DNA from: an uncultured Lachnospiraceae bacterium
GTDB taxonomy: Bacteria > Bacillota > Clostridia > Lachnospirales > Lachnospiraceae
DNA length: 64,000 bases
NCBI GenBank assembly: GCA_910577785.1
Contig: CAJTNT010000011.1
Location: 21,404 to 85,403 of the forward strand
Reading direction: 5' to 3'
Part shown: positions 25,726-34,894 of the stretch, piece by piece
Position numbering within the stretch: position 1 is the stretch's first letter
Layout of the letters: each line of letters begins with the position of its first letter
Program-made: the position numbers and the translations under genes
Notes under the pieces: model-generated
Seen by the model: the letters and a program-made list of their open reading frames with translations, nothing else
Told to the model about the DNA's origin: nothing
Databases searched by the model: none

Positions 25726-27540
25726 CTATTTATTATCCAACTTCAGCACACTCATAAAAGCCTTCTGCGGAATCTCCACATTCCCGATCTGGCGCATGCG
25801 CTTCTTGCCTTCTTTCTGCTTCTCCAACAGCTTGCGCTTCCTGGTAATATCGCCGCCATAGCATTTCGCCAGCACATCCTTGCGCATGGCCTTGACCGTC
25901 TCGCGGGCAATGACCTTGCTGCCAATCGCCGCCTGGATGGGGATTTCAAACAGGTGCCTGGGGATTTCCTCTTTCAGCTTCTCGCACATCTTCCTGCCCC
26001 GCTCATAGGCCGTGCCGCTGTGGACGATAAAGGACAGCGCGTCCACCTCTTCCCGGTTAATGAGGATATCCAGCTTCACCAACTCAGAACGGGCATAGCC
26101 CTTCATCTCATAATCGAAGGATGCATAGCCCCTGGAACGTGATTTTAAGGCATCGAAAAAGTCATAAATAATCTCATTTAAGGGCAGCTCATACTTCAGC
26201 AGGGCGCGTGTCTCTTCCATATATTCCATGCTAATGTAAGTGCCGCGGCGTTCCTGGCACAGATCCATAATAGCGCCGATAAATTCGCTGGTGACCATAA
26301 TCTCCGCGCTGACTACCGGCTCCTCCATATAGTCGATTTCTGCAGGATCCGGCAGGTTCGAAGGGTTCGTCAGCTCAATCACTTCGCCATTGGTCTTGTG
26401 AACCTTGTAGATTACTCCCGGCGCCGTCGTCACCAGATCCAGATTGTATTCCCGTTCCAGGCGTTCCTGGATGATCTCCAGATGCAGCAGGCCAAGAAAG
26501 CCGCAACGGAAGCCAAAGCCCAAAGCAATGGATGTCTCCGGCTCAAACTGCAGCGCTGCGTCGTTGAGCTGCAGCTTCTCTAAGGCATCCCGCAAATCTG
26601 GGTATTTTGCGCCGTCTGCGGGATACATGCCGCAGTATACCATTGGATTTACCTTCTTATAGCCTGGCAGGGGCTGGCTGCAGGGGCGGTCATTATCGGT
26701 CACCGTATCGCCTACCTGGGTATCACGGACATTTTTGAGGCTGGCCGTGATATAGCCTACCATCCCGGCAGACAGCTCCTCGCAGGGGATAAACTGCCCA
26801 GCGCCGAAATAGCCTACTTCCACGACCTCCGCCACTGCGCCCGTCGCCATCATACGGATGCTCGTCCCCACCTTCACCCTGCCTTCCATGATACGGCAGA
26901 ACACGATAACGCCCTTGTAGGAATCATAAAGGGAGTCAAAAATCAAGGCCTGCAGAGGGTTCTCCGGGCTTCCGCCCGGCGCTGGGATTTTCTCCACGAC
27001 CTGCTCCAATACCTCTTCAATATTCAGCCCTGTCTTGGCAGAAATCTGGGGGGCGTCATGCGCCTCCAAACCAATCACATCCTCAATCTCATCAATGACC
27101 CGTTCCGGCTCCGCGCTGGGCAGGTCAATCTTATTGATGACCGGCAGCACGTCCAGGTCATGGTCGAGAGCAAGGTAGACGTTGGCCAGCGTCTGCGCCT
27201 CAATCCCCTGCGCCGCATCCACTACCAGGATCGCGCCGTCACAGGCCGCAAGGCTGCGGGATACCTCATAGTTAAAGTCGACATGGCCGGGGGTATCAAT
27301 CAGGTTAAAAATATACTCTTCCCCATCCTTGGCCCTGTATACAATACGGACAGCCTGCGCCTTGATCGTAATCCCGCGCTCCCGCTCCAAATCCATGTTG
27401 TCCAGCACCTGCGCCTGCATCTCGCGGCTGGTCAATAGGCCTGTCTTCTCAATAATGCGGTCAGCCAGTGTGGATTTCCCATGGTCTATATGTGCTATAA
27501 TGCAAAAATTCCTGATTTTACTTTGCTCAAATGCTTCCAT
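25726..27540 (-). CDS. lepA: Elongation factor 4 (LepA)
   Basis: A translational GTPase of about 604 residues that back-translocates or remodels ribosomes under stress. The G domain motifs are clear: AHIDHGKST, RGITIKAQ, DTPGHVDF and NKIDLP. The LepA-specific C-terminal region ends with GDITRKRKLLEKQKEGKKRMR...IPQKAFMSVLK, which is diagnostic. I start at 27540 (MEAFEQSKIRNFC); an AGGAGG lies about 14 bases upstream, rather far. An in-frame start at 27567 has no site. The gene is followed closely by hemW. Confidence 0.97.
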   Translation of the reverse strand: MEAFEQSKIRNFCIIAHIDHGKSTLADRIIEKTGLLTSREMQAQVLDNMDLERERGITIKAQAVRIVYRAKDGEEYIFNLIDTPGHVDFNYEVSRSLAACDGAILVVDAAQGIEAQTLANVYLALDHDLDVLPVINKIDLPSAEPERVIDEIEDVIGLEAHDAPQISAKTGLNIEEVLEQVVEKIPAPGGSPENPLQALIFDSLYDSYKGVIVFCRIMEGRVKVGTSIRMMATGAVAEVVEVGYFGAGQFIPCEELSAGMVGYITASLKNVRDTQVGDTVTDNDRPCSQPLPGYKKVNPMVYCGMYPADGAKYPDLRDALEKLQLNDAALQFEPETSIALGFGFRCGFLGLLHLEIIQERLEREYNLDLVTTAPGVIYKVHKTNGEVIELTNPSNLPDPAEIDYMEEPVVSAEIMVTSEFIGAIMDLCQERRGTYISMEYMEETRALLKYELPLNEIIYDFFDALKSRSRGYASFDYEMKGYARSELVKLDILINREEVDALSFIVHSGTAYERGRKMCEKLKEEIPRHLFEIPIQAAIGSKVIARETVKAMRKDVLAKCYGGDITRKRKLLEKQKEGKKRMRQIGNVEIPQKAFMSVLKLDNK

Positions 27541-27652
27541 AATGCTTTTTCCATCCTCCTGCGTCATCTGGTCTGTAACGTTTTTATATTTTTTCCCACA
27601 TTATTATAGTATTTTCCATAGATTTGTTCAACTACAATTTACAAATTTAGCG

Positions 27653-27686
27653 AAAAGGAGAACCCCTATACTGAGGTCCTCCTTTT
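27653..27686 (-). terminator. Terminator of the flavodiiron operon
   Basis: AAAAGGAG pairs with CTCCTTTT, extended by ACC/GGT, to form a hairpin downstream of the flavodiiron gene on the minus strand, with TTTT directly after the stem. Confidence 0.6.
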
Positions 27687-27713
27687 ATCCACTTTTTTGC
27701 TATTTGTCTGCCG

Positions 27714-27819
27714 TGGATACCGTGCCGTGCATCCCGCTCCGTGAAACATGTTACAAATCGGCCACTTGGAAATGCGGAATCAAATGGATACCGTGCCGTG
27801 CATCCCGCTCCGTGAAACA
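27714..27819. repeat. Two 35-bp direct repeats separated by 36 bp
   Basis: The 35-base sequence at 27714-27748, starting TGGATACCGTGCCGTGCATC and ending CCGTGAAACA, recurs exactly at 27785-27819. It lies between the flavodiiron gene and its terminator. On the minus strand each copy contains TTTCACGGAGCGGGATGCACGG, which resembles the TTCACGG...GGGATGC core at 31164. No cas gene is nearby. Confidence 0.85.
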
Positions 27820-27833
27820 GCAGAAATACCCAT

Positions 27834-29051
27834 CTACTCTTTTTTCATAGAGTCAATAATCGCATCTGCCAGCGCTTCCAGGTCCACCTTCTTGTCCGCC
27901 CCCATGGAGGAAGCCATGCTCAGGCGCTCATTTAAGACGGTCATGCCCTTTAGTTCCTCGTCAATAAACTTCTGCATCAGATCTCCGGACTTGCATGCCC
28001 AGGAACCGTTCTCAATCAGGGCAAAGGTACGGTTCTGCATATTCAGCGCCTTCATGTCCATCAGGAAATTGTGCATCACCGGGTAAATGCCCAGGTTATA
28101 GGTGACGGATGCCAGAACGATATGGCTGTACTTAAAGGCCTCGGAAATCAGATAGGACACATGGGTATTGGACACATCGTATACCGCCACATTGGTGCAG
28201 CCCTTTTCACAGAGCTTGCCAGCCAATGCCTGCGCAGCCGACTCCGTATTCCCATACATGGACGCATAGGCAATCATAACGCCCTGCTCCTCTGGCTCAT
28301 AACGGCTCCACTTGTCATACTTCTCCACAAGATAGCCCAAGTTCTCTCTCCATACCGGCCCATGCAGGGGGCATACATATTTAATCTGATCTAAAATCCC
28401 TCCGGCCTTTTTCAGCAGCAGCTGGATATGGGGGCCATATTTGCCCACAATATTGGTCAAATAGCGGCGGGCTTCATCCAGCCAGTCACGGTCAAAATCC
28501 ACTTCATCCGCAAACAGCTTGCCGTCCAACGCAATAAAGGAGCCAAAGGCATCTGCCGAAAACAGCACGCCGTTCGTAGTGTCAAAAGTCACCATAGCCT
28601 CCGGCCAATGCACCATCGGCGCAGCCACAAAAGTCACCGTATGGTTACCAAAGCAATGGGTATCCCCCTCTGCCACAGTAATGCACTCATGGTCATCTGG
28701 GTGGAAGCCAAACTGGCGCATCAGCATATAGGCCTTTTCCGTGGAAATAATCTTCACATTGGGATAACGCAGCAGGATCTGCTCAATGGATGCGCCATGG
28801 TCAGGTTCCATATGGTTAATGAGCAGCCAGTCCAGGGGACGGTCTCCCAGCACGTAGTCCATATTTTCCACCAGCTGGCGGTATGCAGACCAATCTACCG
28901 TATCGAAAAGGACGGTCTCCTGATCCAAGAGCAGGTACGCATTGTAGCTTACGCCCTGGGGAATCGGGTGGATGTTCTCAAACAAATGGAGCCTGTGGTC
29001 ATTTGCGCCGACCCAATACAGATCTTCGGTTATATTTCGTACACAATACAT
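27834..29051 (-). CDS. Flavodiiron protein (FprA type)
   Basis: A protein of about 405 residues that reduces O2 to water (or NO to N2O) at a diiron site using FMN. The beta-lactamase-like domain supplies the iron ligands HMEPDH, VHWPE, SADAF and PLHGPVW. The flavodoxin domain follows, with AYASMYGNTE at the FMN phosphate loop. I start at 29051 (MYCVRNITEDLYWVG) because AAGGAGG lies 7 bases upstream. It is 50 bp downstream of the acyl-CoA dehydrogenase/EtfA/rubredoxin fusion. Rubredoxin is the usual electron donor of this family, so the two products very likely work as one electron-transfer chain. It has no rubredoxin or flavin-reductase tail of its own. Confidence 0.95.
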   Translation of the reverse strand: MYCVRNITEDLYWVGANDHRLHLFENIHPIPQGVSYNAYLLLDQETVLFDTVDWSAYRQLVENMDYVLGDRPLDWLLINHMEPDHGASIEQILLRYPNVKIISTEKAYMLMRQFGFHPDDHECITVAEGDTHCFGNHTVTFVAAPMVHWPEAMVTFDTTNGVLFSADAFGSFIALDGKLFADEVDFDRDWLDEARRYLTNIVGKYGPHIQLLLKKAGGILDQIKYVCPLHGPVWRENLGYLVEKYDKWSRYEPEEQGVMIAYASMYGNTESAAQALAGKLCEKGCTNVAVYDVSNTHVSYLISEAFKYSHIVLASVTYNLGIYPVMHNFLMDMKALNMQNRTFALIENGSWACKSGDLMQKFIDEELKGMTVLNERLSMASSMGADKKVDLEALADAIIDSMKKE

Positions 29052-29101
29052 GTTTTTTCCTCCTTTTGCCATGATCTAACAATATTTGTGCCTTTCTAGG
29101 C

Positions 29102-31018
29102 CTACGCTTCGATAAACTGGTCTTTGCCTTCCGCACATTCTGGGCATACCCAGTCTTCCGGCAATTTCTCAAACAGCGTGCCTGGGGCGATTTCCGCATC
29201 TTCGTCGCCCACTTCCGGAATATATTCATAACCGCAGCCGCCGCAGACATAGCTTTTGCCAATGGGTGTGGGCTTGGGCACAGGCGGACGCTTCATCTTC
29301 ACCATCGGCGGCGCGGGCTGCTTCTCTTCCATGCCCAGGGCTTCTGCCAGCAGGGGCAGGATTTCATTGACATCCCCAACGATGCCGTAATCGCAATTCT
29401 TGAAAATAGGGGCGTTGCCATTCTTGTTAATCGCCACAATCGTAGAGGCGTCTTTAATCCCTTTCAAATGCTGGGTCGCACCGGAAATGCCACAGGCAAT
29501 ATAGAGGTTGCCGCGGAATTTCTGCCCGGACATGCCTACATAACGGCTTAAGGGGACATACTTCAATGTCTCAGCCACGGGACGGGAGGAACCGATGGCC
29601 GCCCCAGCCGCATGCGCCAAATCTTCAATCAGCTTCATATTTTCTTTGCTGCCGATCCCCTTCCCAGCGGAAACCACGCGCTCTGCCTGGGCAATGGGCG
29701 TATCTGCCGGGATCCCAACCGTAAAGTCATGGCCGTCCTTCTTCAGGGACGCCACTAAGGCATCCACACGCTCCTTGGCGCCGCCTTCCTTGAACATCTG
29801 GCCTTTGCGCACGCCGGTAATGGGAGCCGGCTTCTTGGCTGCGGAACGGCTGCCGCCTCCGCCTGGGCCCTTGGGCATCCTGCCAATCAGGTTGGAAGCA
29901 ATGACCACGCGCTGGATTTCGTTGGTTCCCTCATAAATGGTGGTAATCTTGGCGTCACGGTACATCCGCTCCACATCCATACCTTTGAGGAAGCCTGTGC
30001 CGCCGAATATCTGCAGGGCGCTGTTCGTAACTTCCAGGGCAATGTCAGAAGCATACATCTTGGCCATTGCAGCCTCCATGGCATAAGGCTCATGGGCTTC
30101 CTTCAGCTCCCCTGCGGAATACACCAGGAAACGGGCGCAGCGCAGCTTGGTGGCCATATCCGCAAGCTTAAAAGAAATGCCCTGCTGGGCAGCGATGGGC
30201 TTCCCGAACTGGATGCGCTCTTTGGAATAATCCAAAGCCTGCTCAAACGCGCCCTGGGCAATCCCCAGCGCCTGTGCGGCAATGCCGATGCGCCCGCCGT
30301 CAAGGGTAGCCATGGCAATCTTGAAGCCTTCCCCTTCCTTGCCCAAAAGGTTCTCTTTTGGCACCTTTACATCATTGAAAATCAGTTCAGCCGTGGTAGA
30401 GGAACGGATGCCCATCTTGTCATAATGGTCGCCAAACTCAAATCCCTCCCAGCCCTTCTCTACGATAAAAGCGGAAATCCCGCGGGTGCCGATATCCGGG
30501 GTGGTTACTGCAAATACAACGTAGGTATCTGCCTTGGGCGCATTGGTGATGAAAATCTTGCCGCCGTTTAGGAGGTAATAATCCCCCTTATCCAAAGCAG
30601 TCGTCTCCGTGCCGCCGGCGTCAGAACCTGCATTGGGCTCAGTCAGGCCGAAAGCGCCGATTTTCTCGCCTTTGGCCAGGGGAACGAGATATTTCTGCTT
30701 CTGCTGCTCGTTGCCGAAAGCAAAAATCGGATAGGAGCCAAGGGAAACATGGGCGGAAAGAATGACGCCCGAGCCGCCGTCTACCCGGGAAAGCTCCTCT
30801 ACCGCAATGGCGTAACTCACTACATCAAGGCCTGCGCCGCCGTATTCGGCCGGATAGGGGATGCCCATAAGGCCCATCTCGCCCAGCTTTTTCACCGCCT
30901 CTTCCGGGAAACGGTTCTCCTGGTCTAAGGAGAAGGCGATAGGCTTAATCTCTTCCTCGGCAAATGAGCGGATTTTTGCCCGGAACTGCTCATGTTCAGT
31001 CGTGGTCTGGAATAACAT
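29102..31018 (-). CDS. Acyl-CoA dehydrogenase-EtfA-rubredoxin fusion
   Basis: The 638-residue protein joins three redox modules. Residues 1-380 form a complete acyl-CoA dehydrogenase (FGLTEPNAGSDAGG at the FAD site; catalytic glutamate in YEGTNEIQR). After a Gly/Ser/Pro linker, residues of about 430-560 match the FAD-binding C-terminal domain of EtfA (VSAGKGIGSKENMKLIEDLA, ACGISGATQHLKGI, VAINKNGNAPIF). Residues of about 590-636 are a rubredoxin with CGGC and CPEC iron ligands. No separate EtfB is visible. A ribosome site AAAGGAGG supports the start. Electrons from an acyl-CoA, or an external flavin donor, could pass through FAD to rubredoxin and then to the adjacent flavodiiron protein; this route is inferred. 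Confidence 0.95.
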   Translation of the reverse strand: MLFQTTTEHEQFRAKIRSFAEEEIKPIAFSLDQENRFPEEAVKKLGEMGLMGIPYPAEYGGAGLDVVSYAIAVEELSRVDGGSGVILSAHVSLGSYPIFAFGNEQQKQKYLVPLAKGEKIGAFGLTEPNAGSDAGGTETTALDKGDYYLLNGGKIFITNAPKADTYVVFAVTTPDIGTRGISAFIVEKGWEGFEFGDHYDKMGIRSSTTAELIFNDVKVPKENLLGKEGEGFKIAMATLDGGRIGIAAQALGIAQGAFEQALDYSKERIQFGKPIAAQQGISFKLADMATKLRCARFLVYSAGELKEAHEPYAMEAAMAKMYASDIALEVTNSALQIFGGTGFLKGMDVERMYRDAKITTIYEGTNEIQRVVIASNLIGRMPKGPGGGGSRSAAKKPAPITGVRKGQMFKEGGAKERVDALVASLKKDGHDFTVGIPADTPIAQAERVVSAGKGIGSKENMKLIEDLAHAAGAAIGSSRPVAETLKYVPLSRYVGMSGQKFRGNLYIACGISGATQHLKGIKDASTIVAINKNGNAPIFKNCDYGIVGDVNEILPLLAEALGMEEKQPAPPMVKMKRPPVPKPTPIGKSYVCGGCGYEYIPEVGDEDAEIAPGTLFEKLPEDWVCPECAEGKDQFIEA

Positions 31019-31076
31019 AAGAATGCCTCCTTTTCTTTACTATGGACGGAAATTGTCCTGTTATTTACGAGTTCAG

Positions 31077-31107
31077 TTGTTATTTTTCACTAAATTCATA
31101 ATAACAA
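31077..31107. promoter_or_regulatory. Inverted repeat over the dehydrogenase promoter (candidate operator)
   Basis: TTGTTATT (31077-31084) is the exact reverse complement of AATAACAA (31100-31107). The right arm overlaps the -10 box of the dehydrogenase promoter and the left arm lies just downstream of the start. The arms resemble Rex half sites (TTGTTA) but are spaced more widely. A redox repressor is one possibility. Confidence 0.5.
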
Positions 31108-31126
31108 ACTCTTCTTTTTTTGTCAA
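31098..31126 (-). promoter_or_regulatory. Promoter of the dehydrogenase-flavodiiron operon
   Basis: On the minus strand TTGACA (31126-31121) and TATTAT (31103-31098) are 17 bases apart, a near-consensus vegetative promoter about 80 bp before the start of the fusion protein. Confidence 0.8.
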
Positions 31127-31266
31127 TTGTATTGAAGGAAAAAGTGGATTTATGTGATTGCTTTGTTACTATTCACGGTTCAGGGATGCCATTATTGCTG
31201 TCGGGAATTGTGTTAATTCAAAAAAGGCGTGGTGAAATTTAAATTTATATTTTTTATGAAAATATA

Positions 31267-31295
31267 TTGCACAAAAAATATAAAAATGGTATAGT
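31267..31295 (+). promoter_or_regulatory. Promoter of the AAA_15/RloB-like pair
   Basis: TTGCAC (31267-31272) and TATAGT (31290-31295) are separated by 17 bases, about 40 bp before the ATG of the AAA_15 ATPase, within very AT-rich DNA. Confidence 0.65.
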
Positions 31296-31334
31296 ATGTA
31301 ATATAAAATAAATTTCAATTTGGAGGAACCGACC

Positions 31335-32612
31335 ATGCTAATAGAAATAAGAGCCAATAACTGCTTTTCTTTTTCGGAAGAAATAGTTTTTTCTACGAAA
31401 GCGGATATGCGAAACAAAAAATTTGCATCTAACGTTCATAGCGAAAATAATTTCAATATATTAAAGGCGGTAGGAATCTATGGCCCTAACAATGCGGGTA
31501 AAACATGTCTGGTAAAATGTATCCGCAGTGCCAAAAACATTCTGTTAAATCAGAAACCCAAAATTATGCCGAATATTTTTCAAGACAGTACAATATGCCA
31601 GCTGGGAATCACGTTTCTGGAAGAAGGCAGGGAGTTTTCCTATGATTTTTGGTATGATGACCAAAAAAATGAATATCCCTATGAAAAATTTGTAGAAATC
31701 TCAAAAGATCAATATGGTAACGAAAAAGAGAATATTTGGCTTTTAAAAGATGTCGTCAGTGGAAATTACCAATGTGATGATGAAGATTTGTTAAAAATGA
31801 TTTCTCTTGTATCTCAAAGTAATTTGTTGTTTTATCTGGTAGATGTCAATAAATTTGATAGACTGGCAGAAATGAAGCGAGTTGTTACAAAGTTCGCTTC
31901 TAAGATTGATATCATCAATATGAATAATATTCCCTTAAAACGAACAATCAATCTTATGAAGAATGAAAACGATCTACAGAGAAAAGTAGTAGAGTTCATT
32001 AAAAATTCGGATCTTTATATGGATGACTTCGGGTATGTAGATATGGATAAAATCCATGTAAAAATGAACTCTGATGAAGAAAAACCGGATGAAAAAGCTC
32101 TTGATATTCCTGAACAGATTATGGATCAAATTCGGTTGGTGTCTGTTTATAGAGGCGTTCCTGTTCCCAGCGTACTTTTTGACTCTACTGGAACAAAGAA
32201 AATTGCCGCTCTTGCAAGTTATATCATAGAAGGGATTGAACAGGGCAGGATTCTTGTGGTAGATGAATTAGACAGTAGTATTCATTTTAAACTGACCAGA
32301 GCAATCGTAGCTATGTTTAATAATGAATTGAATACAAATGCTCAGATGATATTTACAGTGCATGATATCAATTTAATGGATTGTAAAAAAATGTTCCGAA
32401 AAGAACAGATATGGTTTGTGCATAAAGATGAAAGTGGTGTCTATGTTTATTCCTTGGCGGCGTTTACCGCACAACAGGGAGTGCGTGATACTACGGACAT
32501 CATGGAAAAATATCGGAAAGGTGTATTAGGTGCCCTGCCTGATCCAGAGTTAATTCGTTCTTTACTGGATATCAAAGGAAACCGGAAGGAGGTGCCTGCC
32601 GATAATGAGTAA
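31335..32612 (+). CDS. AAA_15 (OLD/RloA-like) ATPase
   Basis: The 425-residue ABC-type ATPase of the OLD/AAA_15 class begins MLIEIRANNCFSFSEE, typical of the family. It has Walker A GPNNAGKT (about 49-56) and a Walker B with switch in RILVVDELDSSIH, followed by VHDINLM. I start at 31335 because GGAGG lies 8 bases upstream; an upstream TTG has none. Its stop overlaps the next gene's ATG by 8 bases. An ATPase of this kind coupled to a TOPRIM-like RloB protein resembles RloA/RloB and, more distantly, PARIS (AriA/AriB) defence systems. The gene is AT-rich compared with both sides. It looks intact. Confidence 0.88.
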   Translation: MLIEIRANNCFSFSEEIVFSTKADMRNKKFASNVHSENNFNILKAVGIYGPNNAGKTCLVKCIRSAKNILLNQKPKIMPNIFQDSTICQLGITFLEEGREFSYDFWYDDQKNEYPYEKFVEISKDQYGNEKENIWLLKDVVSGNYQCDDEDLLKMISLVSQSNLLFYLVDVNKFDRLAEMKRVVTKFASKIDIINMNNIPLKRTINLMKNENDLQRKVVEFIKNSDLYMDDFGYVDMDKIHVKMNSDEEKPDEKALDIPEQIMDQIRLVSVYRGVPVPSVLFDSTGTKKIAALASYIIEGIEQGRILVVDELDSSIHFKLTRAIVAMFNNELNTNAQMIFTVHDINLMDCKKMFRKEQIWFVHKDESGVYVYSLAAFTAQQGVRDTTDIMEKYRKGVLGALPDPELIRSLLDIKGNRKEVPADNE

Positions 32613-33168
32613 AATTCCTCAGATTTTTACTGGCAGCAGAATATGTATTATATGTGAAGGGGATGAAGAATATGAATATTTAGAGAAATTGATCTCATTA
32701 GATGTATGGAGCAAAGAATACCTCTCTCAATTGGAAAATGCTGAAGGAAATGGAAATATACCAGCACGATATCAGGACAAATATCAGAATAGTTCAAGTG
32801 ACTTGGTATTGGTATTCTGTGATACAGATAAAAAACCTTATGAACAATATGTTGATATCAAGCGAAAAATCAACAAATTTCATGGGATTGAAAATGCTGC
32901 AGACCAGATTGTTATATATGGAAATCCCTGTACTATGCAAATCATCATTGAACATTGGGATGACGTGATACTTAGCTCCAATAAAAAAAAGAAAAATGCC
33001 CCGATTATCTTTAACCTTACAGGCGTTGAAGGGTACAAAGGGAGAGCGGATCAACGACAAGCATTGTTTTCCCGTATTACAAAGGAAAACTATCAGGAAA
33101 TGTTCCATCTCCTTCATCTTTTCCAGCCAAAGCCACCCAGTTCGAACACCCTCGGTCTGATGAGATAA
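32605..33168 (+). CDS. RloB-like TOPRIM protein with replaced C-terminus
   Basis: The reading frame of 187 codons encodes a TOPRIM-like domain: the acidic ICEGDEEYEYLEKL at about 14-27 and LVFCDTDKK at about 70-78 are the expected metal-binding positions. Near residues 105-120 the NPCTMQIIIEHWDD segment is typical of RloB proteins. After about residue 165 (ENYQEM) the sequence HLLHLFQPKPPSSNTLGLMR does not look like the family and is the antisense of the LamG gene. The natural 3' end is therefore lost and the last ~20 residues are junction-derived. As an effector it may be inactive. GAAGGAGG precedes the start. Confidence 0.8.
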   Translation: MSKIPQIFTGSRICIICEGDEEYEYLEKLISLDVWSKEYLSQLENAEGNGNIPARYQDKYQNSSSDLVLVFCDTDKKPYEQYVDIKRKINKFHGIENAADQIVIYGNPCTMQIIIEHWDDVILSSNKKKKNAPIIFNLTGVEGYKGRADQRQALFSRITKENYQEMFHLLHLFQPKPPSSNTLGLMR

Positions 33169-34420
33169 AGCAAACAGGGCGATGATTCTGCATTCTACTA
33201 TTACTTTTGCCATAAAAAGAAACCGTATAGGTACTATCTACTGCAACGTTTTCAAGAATAAAACCATACTTGCCGGCAAGATTAATTGCTTGGCCATCTA
33301 TTCCATCTATATATTCTGCATCCCCTTCATACGATGGCAAACTTCCTCCAAACGTCACTAATTTCGGCTCCAATCCGCCAGTCACTGCCAGGTCGCCCTC
33401 CAGGCTCATCTCATATTTCGGAGTGATATAATTCCCTGCTGACGTTACCACATTGATATCAAATGTATCACGTGCAATTTCATTTTCCCCCTTCATTAAG
33501 GCCGCTGAAATAGAAGCGCTTCCCTCTGATATGCCTGTTACAACGCCATTCACTATTTTAGCCACCGCATTGTTTGTGGAAGACCACCTCAAAGTAATGC
33601 CATCTGCAGAATCTACGCCAAAGGCATCCGCATCCAAGGACAGCTTCTCGCCTACCCTGATTTCTGGCTTGCTTCCATTAATCTGGACAGAGGGAGTCCC
33701 AGAGAACAAAATGCGGGCTTCCTCAGCTGTTAATGCCTTATCGTAAATCTTGACATCATCAATGCAGGCCTTCATGATAGTATCCCAAATATTCACGCCG
33801 AATGCAATATTCATTCCATTATCAGAACTGATAATACTATCCCTTGTAGATGTCCCTACTAATGTCCCGTCCTTGTACAAAGCGATAGCTTTACCTTCTA
33901 CAGATATTGTATATTGAGACCAGCGATTCAATTCATAAGTTGGATACAATTCTGGATGCAGTTGATTCCACAGCAAATACTCCCTTTGATTGTTCCTACT
34001 TGAAAGAGCAAGATAATTCTCACCATCGCTTATATTTCTAATATAAAATATAGGAGAAGCCCATCCCATATGCTGCTCCTGTTTTACCCACAAGGAAACA
34101 GAATATGAATCGTCCAATGACAAATGAGGCAAATCAAAACCATACTCTCCCAGCCGAAGCACCTTCCCCCTCTCTGCATCCTCTACAAATTCTGCTTCGC
34201 CCGTATAATCGGCCTCCATCTTAAATACCTTCATCTGTGCCTCAACCGGCTCCGCACCATTGGTCATAACATTTAGGTTATCCTCAAAATCCATCCAATA
34301 CTTCGGCACCTGCACAGACACTGCGCCTGCCGATTCCACAACGATCTGGCTAGCAGGGGCAACAACACTAAAAATCAATACCACCACGAGGATCCTTGCC
34401 AACGCTTTTCTCATTCTCAT
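33100..34420 (-). pseudogene. LamG/Big_2 surface protein, truncated at its 3' end
   Basis: Translation from 34420 (MRMRKALARILVVVLIF; GGAGGG 6 bases upstream) gives a signal peptide. A LamG-like domain (about 30-215: MDFEDNLNV, SYSVSLWVKQE, CIDDVKIYDKALTAEEARILF), a Big_2 Ig-like domain (about 235-325: ITLRWSSTNNAVAKIVNGVVTGISEGSASISA) and the first half of a second LamG follow. The second LamG stops abruptly after VALAGKDEGDGTF, where the frame runs into antisense RloB sequence and ends at 33077. Related LamG domains in the large protein at 48.4-54.4 kb continue for another 80-100 residues here. It is a truncated, probably non-functional surface protein. Confidence 0.82.
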
Positions 34421-34894
34421 AACATACCCTCCTTTTCCATTCTTCCCAGAAACCATCCTGGCATCTTATCGCTTTCTGCTGCCGCCCCCTTCCTCTGCCT
34501 GAATTTTGGCAAATACATGCCATGCAAACCAAAAAATGCTCATTTTCGATACTTTTTCCATGCTCTTTTCTCACTTTCTAGTATTCTGAGATAAAGCTTT
34601 TTAGGAAAAATCCGCTAAAAATAGAAGGACTCTCATGTTCATCCTTCTCTATTTTCATCTAATTGCATAGAATGCCGCGATAAAATATGGTTTTACTGGA
34701 ACTTTTCAATAAAAATATTATACTCTTCTCCTATTTTTTCGTCAATTCGATTTTCTATCCTATTTAGGGCAAATTTTACTAAAAACGATTATTTTAATAA
34801 GCCTTCCAAATCAAAGCCTTTCAAAACTGCTGGAACTATGGTATGATTATCTTAAAATATCAACATCTGACGATTTAAAAGAGAGGAATTATTT
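34421..34894. other. AT-rich spacer with hairpin and divergent promoters
   Basis: No gene is visible. A hairpin with arms AAAATAGAAGGA and TCCTTCTCTATTTT lies at about 34617-34655 and looks like a terminator left from an earlier gene. The Uma2 promoter lies at its right end. Confidence 0.5.
34819..34847 (+). promoter_or_regulatory. Promoter of the first Uma2 gene
   Basis: TTTCAA (34819-34824) and TATGAT (34842-34847) are separated by 17 bases, with the gene start about 48 bp downstream and GAGAGG before the ATG. Confidence 0.55.

Noticed and set aside
27714..27819. CRISPR array
   Set aside because: There are only two repeats and one spacer, no cas genes in the window, and similarity to other intergenic motifs. 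I list it as a direct repeat.
31169..31417. A minus-strand small gene upstream of the AAA_15 ATPase
   Set aside because: It is an AT-rich open frame that overlaps the promoter and start of the ATPase, with no ribosome site or family resemblance.
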